Below, in pieces: positions 1 to 7,147 of a stretch of 40,561 nucleotides of DNA. A program made the position numbers and the translations under genes. The number at the start of each line of letters is the position of its first letter. Positions within the stretch are counted from its first letter, which is position 1. The stretch comes from a virus, in IMG/VR virus record IMGVR_UViG_3300044533_000706, positions 1-40,561 of that record, one strand, 5' to 3'. A model generated the notes under the pieces. That model was not told the DNA's origin and did not search any database. It was given only the letters and a program-made list of their open reading frames with translations.

Positions 1-478
1 CCCAGGCCCAAAATCTATTCTTACTACAACAATTTATTTAAATGATGACTACGAAGGCGGAGAAGTTGCATTTCTAAAAGAAGGTGATGATGAGGTAATT
101 GTTTACAAGCCAAAAGCTGGTGACATAGTTATTTTCCCTTCATGCGAACCGTTCCACCACGCTGCTATGCCAATAAATTCTAGTTCGTCAAAATATTTTA
201 TTAGAAATTTTTTAACTTGGTCATATGAGGGAAGTAAAGAGTGGATTGAATCTGCAAAAAAATTTGGAATAGATGAATGGATACAGATGGAGCACCAAAG
301 GGTTCAGTCAGAAAATATTTCTGGGAAAGGAAGAAAGCATGTTGTTCTTCCAGGGGGAATAAATAAAAAAGAAAAATGGTCACTGGCTGATCCATATTAT
401 TCAGAGTCTCAGGTAAATGCAGAAGACTATTACATAAAAGAAGTTATATATATGGATGGAAAGTCTTTACAAAAATAA
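1..478 (+). CDS. 2OG-Fe(II) dioxygenase, C-terminal part (5' end outside window)
   Basis: The frame is open from base 2 to the TAA at 476-478, so the gene is cut by the window edge. The visible part starts inside the double-stranded beta-helix typical of prolyl-4-hydroxylase-like Fe(II)/2-oxoglutarate oxygenases: YLNDDYEGGEVAF, then KPKAGDIVIFPS, then a histidine pair (FHHA) that would carry the distal iron ligand. The same YLNxDYEGG signature recurs in the genes at 27928 and 30996, so this is one member of a paralogous set. The upstream HxD pair is not visible. Substrate is unknown; phage relatives could act on protein side chains, glycans or nucleobases. Downstream of the core is a roughly 85-residue charged extension with no recognised domain. 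Confidence 0.85.
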   Translation, partial: PGPKSILTTTIYLNDDYEGGEVAFLKEGDDEVIVYKPKAGDIVIFPSCEPFHHAAMPINSSSSKYFIRNFLTWSYEGSKEWIESAKKFGIDEWIQMEHQRVQSENISGKGRKHVVLPGGINKKEKWSLADPYYSESQVNAEDYYIKEVIYMDGKSLQK

Positions 479-494
479 AAAAATTTACTATACT
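466..494 (+). promoter_or_regulatory. Promoter for ssb, with palindrome over the -10
   Basis: TTTACA (466-471), a 17-base spacer and TATACT (489-494) make a good sigma-A-type promoter overlapping the end of the dioxygenase gene. A 6-bp inverted repeat TTACTA/TAGTAA (485-490 and 495-500, four-base loop) sits on the -10 and could be an operator. The predicted start near 501 leaves a leader of about 40 bases ending in the ssb ribosome binding site. The TTTACA element recurs in both minus-strand promoters near 38.6 and 38.9 kb. Confidence 0.65.
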
Positions 495-542
495 TAGTAA
501 TGAGCAATTTAAAATAAATTTCTCACCTTCATAAGGAGTATA

Positions 543-935
543 ATGGCTAATCCAACAATTACAATAGTAGGAAGAGTTGGCAGCGACCCAGAATCAGTAG
601 GCTCTAATGGTCTTCGTTTCAGAGTTGCCACAAATGATCGAGTTAAGAATGATGTAACTGGTGCGTGGGAAGATAAAAACACATCCTGGTGGACAGTAAA
701 AGCATGGCGTACATTAGCAGATCAATCAAAATCAGTAATTCGGAAGGGCATGGAAGTCACAATAGTTGGTAAAATTTATGAAGATACTTGGACAGATAAA
801 GACGGTATCAAAAAGAGTTCTTACGAAATTAATGCTGATTCTATTTCTGTAACCACCTACACCTTGTCTAAGGATAAAGTACCAAGCAATGAAGAATTCC
901 CATCTTACAAGACATATGCAGAGGTTCCATTTTAA
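543..935 (+). CDS. ssb: Single-stranded DNA-binding protein
   Basis: 130 residues. Residues 1-105 form a bacterial-type SSB OB fold: a start like NPTITIVGRVGSDPE, the aromatic/basic strand with SWWTVKAWRTLADQ, and the KGMEVTIVGKIYEDTW strand. It coats single-stranded DNA in phage replication and recombination. The C-terminus (residues 106-130) is short and lacks the acidic DDDIPF-type tail that recruits host partners, ending in AEVPF instead. The start has an AAGGAG ribosome binding site at 533-538. It leads a compact replication/recombination group (nuclease, zinc protein, RuvC-like resolvase) with overlapping stops and starts, so those genes probably share its promoter. Confidence 0.93.
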   Translation: MANPTITIVGRVGSDPESVGSNGLRFRVATNDRVKNDVTGAWEDKNTSWWTVKAWRTLADQSKSVIRKGMEVTIVGKIYEDTWTDKDGIKKSSYEINADSISVTTYTLSKDKVPSNEEFPSYKTYAEVPF

Positions 936-1039
936 TGCTATCTTTTTTGTTTGGTCTAATGGTTGGATTTTTAGTTGGCTATGGAATGGGATTGCTTATG
1001 GATAGATGGGACAAAAAGATTAAAAATGACAGAAGATAA
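935..1039 (+). CDS. Small single-pass membrane protein (34 aa)
   Basis: The ATG overlaps the ssb stop (TAATG), a common translational-coupling arrangement in this window. The 34-residue product is one hydrophobic glycine-rich helix (LSFLFGLMVGFLVGYGMG) followed by a basic tail ending DRR. It overlaps the start of the next gene by 14 bases. Function unknown; tiny membrane peptides like this are frequent in phage early regions. The call rests on coupling and the clean membrane segment only. Confidence 0.5.
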   Translation: MLSFLFGLMVGFLVGYGMGLLMDRWDKKIKNDRR

Positions 1040-1364
1040 AAATACATTAGAGCTTATTAACTCTATAACAGAGTTTAATGATCTTCATGAGTATATGAAT
1101 GATGCTCAGCTAGATAGAGCGTTAGCTGTCATTGTAAAACTACTTTTAAACCCAGATGTTCCTGCAGCCAAAGCGCCACAGCTTATTATTGAGCTGCAGG
1201 CTATGTCTACAAAATTTGCCATGATGGCTTCATACTATTCTACAATAGCAAAAGATAAAGCTGGCACAGCAAATAATAATAAGAAAAATATATATTACTC
1301 AGCAAAGGAGTCCATAGACAAACTTGTAGATGCACTTAAGTATGTCGTTAGGTATAATTTGTAA
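1026..1364 (+). CDS. Hypothetical protein, helical
   Basis: 112 residues, predicted largely alpha-helical, beginning MTEDKNTLELINS. I prefer the ATG at 1026 over an in-frame one at 975, because the upstream codons overlap the small membrane-protein gene and look like out-of-frame sequence. It lies between ssb and the Cas4-like nuclease and its stop overlaps the nuclease start (TAATG), so it probably belongs to the same DNA-processing transcript. I recognise no family; methionine- and alanine-rich helices suggest an oligomeric or adaptor protein. Confidence 0.75.
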   Translation: MTEDKNTLELINSITEFNDLHEYMNDAQLDRALAVIVKLLLNPDVPAAKAPQLIIELQAMSTKFAMMASYYSTIAKDKAGTANNNKKNIYYSAKESIDKLVDALKYVVRYNL

Positions 1365-2152
1365 TGGGAAGAAACATAGTTAAAAATTTAAAGTTTAAAA
1401 AGCATACGGGTAAGTTCTTTGACCCAGAGCTTTTTGCATCAATGCTTGATGAGTCATATAAAAATACTAAAAGAGCAGATGGGGAAATGACAAAAAAATC
1501 TTTTAGCCCAAGCTCTTTGGGTTACGGTCATGGAACATGCCCAAGGTACTGGTACATGGCTTTTTCTGGTGCTGTTTTTATTGACAATAATGATGCAGTT
1601 GCAGTTGCAAACATGGCTCAGGGTACTCAGGCTCATGAAAGACTTCAAAACTTAATTAAAACTATGCCGCAGTGGATTGCAGAAGAAGAAGAGATTATAA
1701 ATGAGTATCCACCAATCCGTGGCTTTATTGATCTTATTATGGAGTACGACAATGAAATTGTAATCGGTGAAATAAAGACAGCAAAGCAAGAGGTGTGGGA
1801 TACAAGGCAGGCAGAGATGAGCCCATCACCAAACCACCTACTACAGTTGTTGACATACATGAAGCTTAAGAATGCTAAAGAGGGATTTTTTCTTTATGAG
1901 AATAAAAACACTCAGGAGATATTAATTATTCCAGTATCTATGAATGAGAAGAACACAAGGATTATCGAGGACACATTTTTGTGGATGAGAGAAGTCTGGG
2001 ACAATTTTAAAGACGGTGACCTGCCGATGAAACCAGAGGGGGCAACAAAGACCAAGATGCCTTGCACTTACTGCCCAATTAAAAAAGAATGTTATTCAAA
2101 GGATACACCTACTGGAACCGTACAGATAGAACGATTTAAGGTTGCTCTGTAA
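1364..2152 (+). CDS. PD-(D/E)XK exonuclease, Cas4/RecB family, with iron-sulfur cysteines
   Basis: 262 residues. The RecB-type nuclease core is visible: H91 in HERLQ, D123 in GFIDLI, E136 and K138 in GEIKTA, and Q161 in QLLTYM. Four cysteines fit the Cas4/AddB iron-sulfur arrangement: C59 (GTCPRYWY) near the N-terminus, then C234, C237 and C243 (CTYCPIKKEC). Family members cleave or resect DNA ends from single-stranded tails. In this setting, next to SSB and a RuvC-like resolvase, recombination-dependent replication is the likely role. There is no CRISPR array or cas gene nearby, so a spacer-acquisition role is not indicated. Confidence 0.88.
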   Translation: MGRNIVKNLKFKKHTGKFFDPELFASMLDESYKNTKRADGEMTKKSFSPSSLGYGHGTCPRYWYMAFSGAVFIDNNDAVAVANMAQGTQAHERLQNLIKTMPQWIAEEEEIINEYPPIRGFIDLIMEYDNEIVIGEIKTAKQEVWDTRQAEMSPSPNHLLQLLTYMKLKNAKEGFFLYENKNTQEILIIPVSMNEKNTRIIEDTFLWMREVWDNFKDGDLPMKPEGATKTKMPCTYCPIKKECYSKDTPTGTVQIERFKVAL

Positions 2153-2436
2153 TGATCTGTGCAAATTCAGACTGTATTAATGAAAAAAATTTTGAGCCAA
2201 AAACACACAATCAGAAGTATTGTTGTGATGAGTGTTGCAGAATTGCAACTAATAAAAAGATTATGGAAAAGTATTATGAGAAAAAAGCAATTAGGTCTGG
2301 CCAAAAAAGATACTGCAAGTCATGCAAATCACCTTTAAGTAGGTATAACACTTTAAGTATTTGTGCAAAATGTGAAAAGAATAACTCTACTTCAGATAGA
2401 GATAAGATAATTGGTATGATAAATGACGCTTGCTAA
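2152..2436 (+). CDS. Zinc-ribbon protein
   Basis: 94 residues starting at an ATG that overlaps the nuclease stop (TAATG). Two zinc-binding modules are apparent: an N-terminal one (C3, C8, then KYCCDECC) with a helix rich in lysine and tyrosine, and a C-terminal ribbon YCKSCKSP...CAKCEK. The arrangement suggests a DNA- or protein-binding adaptor. Its end overlaps the RuvC-like gene by 14 bases, which points to joint expression and perhaps a joint task in DNA processing. No enzymatic motif is seen. Confidence 0.75.
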   Translation: MICANSDCINEKNFEPKTHNQKYCCDECCRIATNKKIMEKYYEKKAIRSGQKRYCKSCKSPLSRYNTLSICAKCEKNNSTSDRDKIIGMINDAC

Positions 2437-2989
2437 ACTGTCTAGGACAAAAGCCTCTAGAGTTTTAGGAATAGATGCGTCCACATCGTCTGTTGCGTTT
2501 TGTTTAATTGAAGATAATAAGCCAGTTAAATGGGGTAAGATTAATTTAGTTGGTAATGATATTTATGAAAAAATTCATGATGCTAAGATAAAAACACACT
2601 CTATTCTAAATGAAATAAAATCAGACTACATTGCAGTTGAAGGAGCAGTACTTGTCAGATCACCCGATGCTGTGATAAAATTATCTTATGTGTATGGAGT
2701 TGTTATTGCCGAGCTTATGTCAACTGGCGCAAAGGTGATTACAATAAGCCCATCTGCTTGGCAGTCACACATTGGAAATAAGAACCCAACTAAAGATGAA
2801 AAGTCTGCTATTAGATTATTAAATCCAGGTTATGCAGATTCTTGGTACAAAAATAAGTTGCGTAATATGAGAAAGCAAAGAACTGCAGATTATTTTAACA
2901 AAAAATATAATTTAAATGTTGAAGATTATGATGTTGCAGATTCTTTTGGAATTGCTTACTATGCTAATGAAGTGTTAACAAAGAGGTGA
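2423..2989 (+). CDS. RuvC-like Holliday junction resolvase (RNase H fold)
   Basis: 188 residues. The RuvC acidic triad is in order: D18 in the first strand (VLGIDASTSS), E73 after the third (YIAVEG), and D170/D173 in the C-terminal helix (YDVADSFGIAYY). The segment around SPSAWQ and the lysine-rich GNKNPTKDEK loop also fit RuvC relatives. It would resolve branched DNA before packaging or act as a structure-specific nuclease. It directly follows the zinc protein and precedes a tiny HTH gene. Confidence 0.87.
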   Translation: MTLAKLSRTKASRVLGIDASTSSVAFCLIEDNKPVKWGKINLVGNDIYEKIHDAKIKTHSILNEIKSDYIAVEGAVLVRSPDAVIKLSYVYGVVIAELMSTGAKVITISPSAWQSHIGNKNPTKDEKSAIRLLNPGYADSWYKNKLRNMRKQRTADYFNKKYNLNVEDYDVADSFGIAYYANEVLTKR

Positions 2990-2991
2990 AA

Positions 2992-3126
2992 TTGTATAAA
3001 AATAAAGATTGGCTACATAGAAGATATGTTATCCAAAGAAAAACAATGTCGGAGATTGCAGAAGAATGTGGCGTAAGCATTATGACCATACATAGAGCCC
3101 TAAAAGAAAAAGGTTTAATTAAATGA
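2992..3126 (+). CDS. Tiny helix-turn-helix protein (44 aa, TTG start)
   Basis: Not preceded by an ATG in frame. A TTG at 2992 has an AAAGAGG ribosome binding site five bases upstream; a GTG at 2986 is in frame but too close to that site. The product is nearly one HTH unit: RKTMSEIAEECGVSIMTIHRALKEKG, where the two helices and the turn at CGVS are clear. Such stand-alone HTH peptides resemble the DNA-binding part of resolvases or sigma-like regulators. The stop overlaps the next ATG by four bases (ATGA). Confidence 0.65.
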   Translation: MYKNKDWLHRRYVIQRKTMSEIAEECGVSIMTIHRALKEKGLIK

Positions 3127-3464
3127 AGCTAGATCCAGTTTTTAAAGATTCAAAAGAATTTAGATACGATGACCTATACTTGCTTACAGTTGGAACTGAA
3201 GCTGGGAATGAAATTCTAACAACATGTTTGGACATTGCTCATATGCTAATTAAAAAGAATATATCGTATGGAAATTCAGCCCTAGACCCAGTTCGTATAT
3301 TTTCAAAGGCGGGACCAAAAGAGCAGCTATACGTTAGAATTGATGATAAACTAAATAGACTTATTAAAGGTGAAGAATACCCAGGAGATAATGATATTGA
3401 TGATCTAATTGGATACCTAATATTGTTAAAGGTAGCTAAGGAATTTGCTATTTCAGTCGACTAG
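3123..3464 (+). CDS. DUF1599-like (nucleotide-modification-associated) protein
   Basis: 113 residues, all-alpha. The signature YGNSALDPVRIFSK followed by VRIDDKLNRLIKG and DNDIDDLIGYLILLK matches my memory of the DUF1599 family, found in many phages and thought to be MazG/dUTPase-like or linked to nucleotide modification. The repeated acidic residues in DDKLNR and DIDDLIGY could bind magnesium. Assignment is from pattern memory. It closes the replication cluster; a promoter for the terminase genes lies over its last codons. Confidence 0.7.
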   Translation: MKLDPVFKDSKEFRYDDLYLLTVGTEAGNEILTTCLDIAHMLIKKNISYGNSALDPVRIFSKAGPKEQLYVRIDDKLNRLIKGEEYPGDNDIDDLIGYLILLKVAKEFAISVD

Positions 3465-3473
3465 AAGTATAAT
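3445..3473 (+). promoter_or_regulatory. Near-leaderless promoter for the terminase-small-like gene
   Basis: TTGCTA (3445-3450), a 17-base spacer and TATAAT (3468-3473). The -10 ends eight bases before the ATG at 3482 and no purine-rich ribosome binding site fits between them, so the transcript should start at or next to the start codon. Confidence 0.6.
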
Positions 3474-3481
3474 ATAACTAT

Positions 3482-4018
3482 ATGGAAATTGAATTATCTG
3501 ATCATTTTGATCGCATGAACATGGTAGTTGAAGAACTTCTTAAGGGAAGCACTCCAACTCAAATTGCTACAATCACTGGACTCAAAAGGGCAGAGGTTTT
3601 AGAGCATATTGATGAATGGAAAGAAGTTGTAAGAAACGACTCTGGTGCTCGTGACAAAGCAAAAGAAGCTATATCTGCAGCTGACCAACACTATGCAATG
3701 CTTATAAGAGAAGCTCACGACCTGGCAAAAGAAGCCAAGATGCAGGGCCAGCTTAGTGTACAAGCAACAGCTATTAAATTAGCTTTGGACATTCAAGGCA
3801 AAAAGGTTACAATGCTTCAAGATGTGGGCTTGCTTGAAAATAATGAGTTAGCTTCACAGATATCAGATACAGAAAGAAAGCAGGAGATACTTGTAAAAAT
3901 ATTAAAAGAGGTTTCTGCGACATGTCCAAAATGTAAACTTGAAGTATCAAAGAGACTATCACAAATAAATGGAATAGTAGAGCCGATAGAAATCATAGAG
4001 GCGGCATCAAATGAGTAA
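3482..4018 (+). CDS. Probable terminase small subunit (HTH DNA-binding)
   Basis: 178 residues. An N-terminal HTH is visible (TPTQIATITGLKRAEVLEHIDEW, roughly residues 25-46), followed by a long helical middle and a C-terminal pair of cysteines (CPKCKLE, about residue 143). Small terminase subunits bind the packaging site through an N-terminal HTH and oligomerise through helices, and this gene sits one gene upstream of the large terminase. The identity is from position and architecture. The CPKC pair is unusual for a terminase small subunit. It overlaps the next gene by eight bases. Confidence 0.65.
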   Translation: MEIELSDHFDRMNMVVEELLKGSTPTQIATITGLKRAEVLEHIDEWKEVVRNDSGARDKAKEAISAADQHYAMLIREAHDLAKEAKMQGQLSVQATAIKLALDIQGKKVTMLQDVGLLENNELASQISDTERKQEILVKILKEVSATCPKCKLEVSKRLSQINGIVEPIEIIEAASNE

Positions 4019-4598
4019 TAGCCCAATTGATCTGACTAACCTAGAGATACTTGGTGAAAGAATCTATGTATATAAAAATTTTATATCACAGGATGAGATT
4101 GATAAGGTTCTTTTGGAAGTAAAAAATGTAGAAGATTGGCATGTTGGTGAATACTTTACAAATACAATGGGTACATACAACACAAGAACAGTTGATTACC
4201 TTAAGGAAAGAATTCAAAATTTATTAGACGACAAACACTATGCTTCAGATTCATCACATGTTGTTAGAATGGTTAAAGGAAATATGTGGGGAGCCCACTC
4301 AGACGTACACGACTTTGAAGAAATTGAAAAGCTAGCTAAAGAGTATAAAGAAGGAGACGACTTTATTGACAAGCAGCTTTCAGTTTTTGGAACGATTGTA
4401 TACTATCAATTGCCAATCAATGGCGGCGGGCTTTTTTATAGCAAACAAAACTTAAAATACAAGCCTTCCCCAGGAGACCTTGTTATTCATGGATCAGATG
4501 ATTACTGTGAGCATGGCGTTGAAGAAGTTTTAGATGGAGAAAGATACGCTACTTCTGGCTATATATATAAGAATGTAAAGATTAAAAATGGACATTGA
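4011..4598 (+). CDS. 2OG-Fe(II) dioxygenase between the terminase genes
   Basis: 195 residues. Iron ligands are seen as H96-x-D98 (GAHSDVHD) and H168 (CEHGV), with R178 placed to bind the 2-oxoglutarate carboxylate. The NFISQDEID start is typical of prolyl-4-hydroxylase-like enzymes. The gene overlaps both neighbours: eight bases with the terminase-small-like gene and eleven with the large terminase, so it is co-translated with the packaging genes. Substrate unknown. An enzyme embedded between packaging genes could modify a virion protein or simply be an insertion at a tolerant site. Confidence 0.88.
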   Translation: MSNSPIDLTNLEILGERIYVYKNFISQDEIDKVLLEVKNVEDWHVGEYFTNTMGTYNTRTVDYLKERIQNLLDDKHYASDSSHVVRMVKGNMWGAHSDVHDFEEIEKLAKEYKEGDDFIDKQLSVFGTIVYYQLPINGGGLFYSKQNLKYKPSPGDLVIHGSDDYCEHGVEEVLDGERYATSGYIYKNVKIKNGH

Positions 4599-6378
4599 TT
4601 TTAATGACATTATTGATATTCTAGATGGCGAAGAGTTTGATGAAAGACCAGTCGATCTAGAAACATTTGTAACTGATAAAAACTATTTAGGATTGCCAGA
4701 ACTATCTAAGCACCAGTACACATTGATAGAAAAATCATCTCAGATATATAAAGAATCAACTCTTATAAAACTTTTTGGTGAAGAAGAAGGATCATTAAGA
4801 TATAGGCAAACATGCAATGAAGTTGTTGCTCAGTTAGGAAAAGGAAGCGGTAAAGATTATTGCTCGACAATATCTGTTGCCTACATAGTATATTTGCTTT
4901 TATGTTTAAGAGACCCAGCTGCGTACTATGGTAAGCCACCTGGTGACTCAATTGATATTATTAACATTGCTATTAACGCACAGCAAGCGAACAACGTATT
5001 TTTTAAAGGATTTAAAAATAGAGTAACTCATTCCCCGTGGTTTGCTGGTAAGTACTTTGAAAAAGCTTCAGAAATAAAGTTTGATAAAAATGTTACAGTG
5101 TATTCTGGGCACTCAGAAAGAGAAGCATTTGAGGGTTACAACGTTCTTGTAGCAGTACTTGATGAAATCTCTGGCTTTGCTCTAGACAGTACAAGCGGGC
5201 ATGACCAGGCAAAAACTGCTAGTGGAATTTATGACATGTACAGGGCATCTGTTGACTCACGTTTTCCAGACTACGGCAAAGTTATATTGCTTTCTTTCCC
5301 TAGATTTAAAAACGATTACATCCAGCAAAGATACGATGATATTGTATCTGAAAAAGAAGTAATATCAATGTCTCACAAATTTAAGCTTGATCCAGAACTT
5401 CCTGATAATACCGTAGGTAATGAATTTGAAATATTTTGGGACCAGGATGAAATAATATCTTACAAGTATCCAAAAGTGTATGCAATAAGAAGGCCAACAT
5501 GGGAAGTTAATCCTACTAGAACAATAGAAGACTTTAAAATTGCATTTTATAGAGATGTTACCGATGCCCTAGGAAGATTTGCTTGCATGCCACCAGAAGC
5601 AATTGATGCTTTTTTTAAGTCACGTGAAAAAATTGAAATGGCTTTCAACGACCTATCTTTAGCTGTAGACGGATTCGGAAGATTTGAAGAATGGTTTATT
5701 CCAGAAGAAGATAAAGACTACTACATCCATGTGGACTTGGCTCAAAAGCATGACCACTGCGCCGTGTCAATGGCTCATATTGAAAAGTTTGTTAGCGTAA
5801 AAGTAACTGATACATATTCTCAGCCAGCACCAATTGTTAAAGTGGATGCCGTAATGTATTGGACTCCTACATCAGACAAGTCTGTAGACTTCGGAGAGGT
5901 AAGAGATTATATATTGTCATTAAGATCTAGAGGATTTAATATTAGAATATGTACTTTTGACCGATGGAACTCTCACGACATGATGCAGCAGCTAAAACAA
6001 TATGGAATCAATACCGAAACTTTATCTGTAGCTAAAAAACATTATGACGATATGGCTATGGTTGTTTTGGAAGAGAGATTAAATGGTCCTCACATACCAC
6101 TTCTTATTGATGAATTGCTGGAGCTAAGAATTATGAGAGACAAAGTGGATCACCCCAGAAAAGGCTCTAAGGACTTAGCTGACGCAGTATGTGGATCTAT
6201 TTACAATGCAATTAGTTTAACTAGAGCAGCTTTTGGTGACATAGAGGTACACGATTACTCATCTGTTAAAAAACAATATAGAGAGTCTTTGGTTGTAGAT
6301 AGTCCTAATTTAATTAGAGCCCCATCTACAATGCCAAGAGATCTTTCTGATGCACTGAGTGGAATGGAAATAGTATGA
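4588..6378 (+). CDS. terL: Terminase large subunit
   Basis: 596 residues. The N-terminal ATPase has a P-loop GKGSGKD (84-90) with a deviant Walker A, and a Walker B ending LDE (191-193; AVLDEISGF). The C-terminal RNase H-like nuclease shows D383 (YIHVDLAQ), D458 (CTFDRW) and D529/D532 (KDLADAVCGSIYNA). The protein powers DNA translocation into the prohead and makes the packaging cuts. It has the usual full length. It starts inside the preceding dioxygenase gene and its stop overlaps the next ATG by four bases. Confidence 0.95.
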   Translation: MDIDFNDIIDILDGEEFDERPVDLETFVTDKNYLGLPELSKHQYTLIEKSSQIYKESTLIKLFGEEEGSLRYRQTCNEVVAQLGKGSGKDYCSTISVAYIVYLLLCLRDPAAYYGKPPGDSIDIINIAINAQQANNVFFKGFKNRVTHSPWFAGKYFEKASEIKFDKNVTVYSGHSEREAFEGYNVLVAVLDEISGFALDSTSGHDQAKTASGIYDMYRASVDSRFPDYGKVILLSFPRFKNDYIQQRYDDIVSEKEVISMSHKFKLDPELPDNTVGNEFEIFWDQDEIISYKYPKVYAIRRPTWEVNPTRTIEDFKIAFYRDVTDALGRFACMPPEAIDAFFKSREKIEMAFNDLSLAVDGFGRFEEWFIPEEDKDYYIHVDLAQKHDHCAVSMAHIEKFVSVKVTDTYSQPAPIVKVDAVMYWTPTSDKSVDFGEVRDYILSLRSRGFNIRICTFDRWNSHDMMQQLKQYGINTETLSVAKKHYDDMAMVVLEERLNGPHIPLLIDELLELRIMRDKVDHPRKGSKDLADAVCGSIYNAISLTRAAFGDIEVHDYSSVKKQYRESLVVDSPNLIRAPSTMPRDLSDALSGMEIV

Positions 6379-6623
6379 GTATATATCAAGAAAAAGCAAA
6401 AGCATGTGTCTGCTGCAGCAAGCATGTACCTTTGCCAACTAGATTAAAAGAATACAATGGAGTATTGCTTTGCCCAACAACTTTTGACAACATACATGAG
6501 TATAAAAGAGTTTGGACGGAAATGGGCAAAAGGCCTCCAGGAAGTATAAGAAAACATTTTTCTGAGTATGTTCAAAAGGTTGTAGAGCAATCCCTTGACA
6601 AAAATGATGATAAAATAATATAA
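6375..6623 (+). CDS. Hypothetical cysteine-containing small protein
   Basis: 82 residues, translationally coupled to terL by an ATGA overlap. An N-terminal CVCC motif with a further cysteine in LLCPTTFDN suggests a half zinc ribbon; the C-terminal half is a basic amphipathic helix (SIRKHFSEYVQKVVEQSL). No family recognised. Coupling to terL suggests a packaging or head-assembly accessory, but that is only position. The promoter for the following tRNA overlaps its last codons. Confidence 0.65.
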   Translation: MSIYQEKAKACVCCSKHVPLPTRLKEYNGVLLCPTTFDNIHEYKRVWTEMGKRPPGSIRKHFSEYVQKVVEQSLDKNDDKII

Positions 6624-6624
6624 T
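6595..6624 (+). promoter_or_regulatory. Consensus promoter for the CAU tRNA
   Basis: TTGACA (6595-6600), 18-base spacer, TATAAT (6619-6624). Start of transcription would fall near 6631, two bases before the mature tRNA 5' end, which strongly supports a dedicated tRNA promoter. Confidence 0.75.
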
Positions 6625-6632
6625 TAGGCTAA

Positions 6633-6706
6633 GCAACAATAGCTTAGTCGGTTAAAGCCCCGAACTCATAATTCGGTAATCGTAGGTTCAAGTCCTACTT
6701 GTTGCA
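6633..6706 (+). tRNA. tRNA with CAU anticodon (Met, or Ile2 if lysidine-modified)
   Basis: 74 bases. Acceptor stem GCAACAA pairs perfectly with TTGTTGC (6699-6705), discriminator A. D stem GCTT/AAGC, anticodon stem CCGAA/TTCGG with the loop giving CAT at 6667-6669, T stem GTAGG/CCTAC. CCA is not encoded. The G1-C72 pair argues against an initiator tRNA. Elongator Met and Ile(CAU) cannot be separated by eye. A strong AGGAGG ribosome binding site for the next gene begins two bases after the tRNA. Confidence 0.93.
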
Positions 6707-6717
6707 CAGGAGGCATA

Positions 6718-7059
6718 ATGTTTGATGAGCATGATGACGAAGAGGAAATGATGTTGAAGATTCAACACTATTTAGATATTGGAGCAATAAAGATCGCTGG
6801 CTTTACTGATGACGGAGAAGCAATATTTGAACTAAATGAAGAAACTACCTCACTTCTGGCACCAGACTTATGGAAAGCCCATGAAGAGTATGTTGACTCA
6901 GAGCTTATTGATCTTATGAATAATGGTCTTATGGAGGTAGAATATGATGAAGAGCTTAATGCTACTTTTAATTTTACTAAAGAAGGATTTGAAATTGCAG
7001 AATCTAAAGGGATTATACCCATGCAAGACCTAGAAAGGTTTTATACAGATGAAGATTAA
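6718..7059 (+). CDS. Hypothetical acidic protein
   Basis: 113 residues, very acidic (starts MFDEHDDEEEMM, ends YTDED). The middle reads like a small winged-helix repeat: ELIDLMNNGLMEVEYDEELNATFNFTKEGFEIAESKG has helix, strand, turn, strand, helix character. The AGGAGG ribosome binding site at 6708-6713 is among the best in the window. It is transcribed behind the CAU tRNA. Function unknown; acidic winged-helix-like proteins in phages can bind host polymerase or mimic DNA, which is speculation here. Confidence 0.75.
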   Translation: MFDEHDDEEEMMLKIQHYLDIGAIKIAGFTDDGEAIFELNEETTSLLAPDLWKAHEEYVDSELIDLMNNGLMEVEYDEELNATFNFTKEGFEIAESKGIIPMQDLERFYTDED

Positions 7060-7147
7060 GATACAATATTATGTATATAAAATTTATTTAAAGTTAAAGA
7101 AAAAAATATTAAAGCCTAAAACAGACAGAGAAAAGTTTATCTACTAA
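7049..7147 (+). CDS. Small basic peptide (32 aa)
   Basis: A short frame overlapping the acidic protein's end by 11 bases and ending in TAATG shared with the carbamoyltransferase start. The product is a lysine-rich amphipathic peptide (KIYLKLKKKILKPK) of 32 residues. The double coupling is the only support, plus the strongly biased composition. It could be a translational bridge rather than a functional peptide. Confidence 0.4.
   Translation: MKIKIQYYVYKIYLKLKKKILKPKTDREKFIY

Noticed and set aside
1364-2152. Cas4 as evidence for a CRISPR system
   Set aside because: No repeat-spacer array and no other cas gene is present; Cas4/RecB-type nucleases are common in phage recombination modules.
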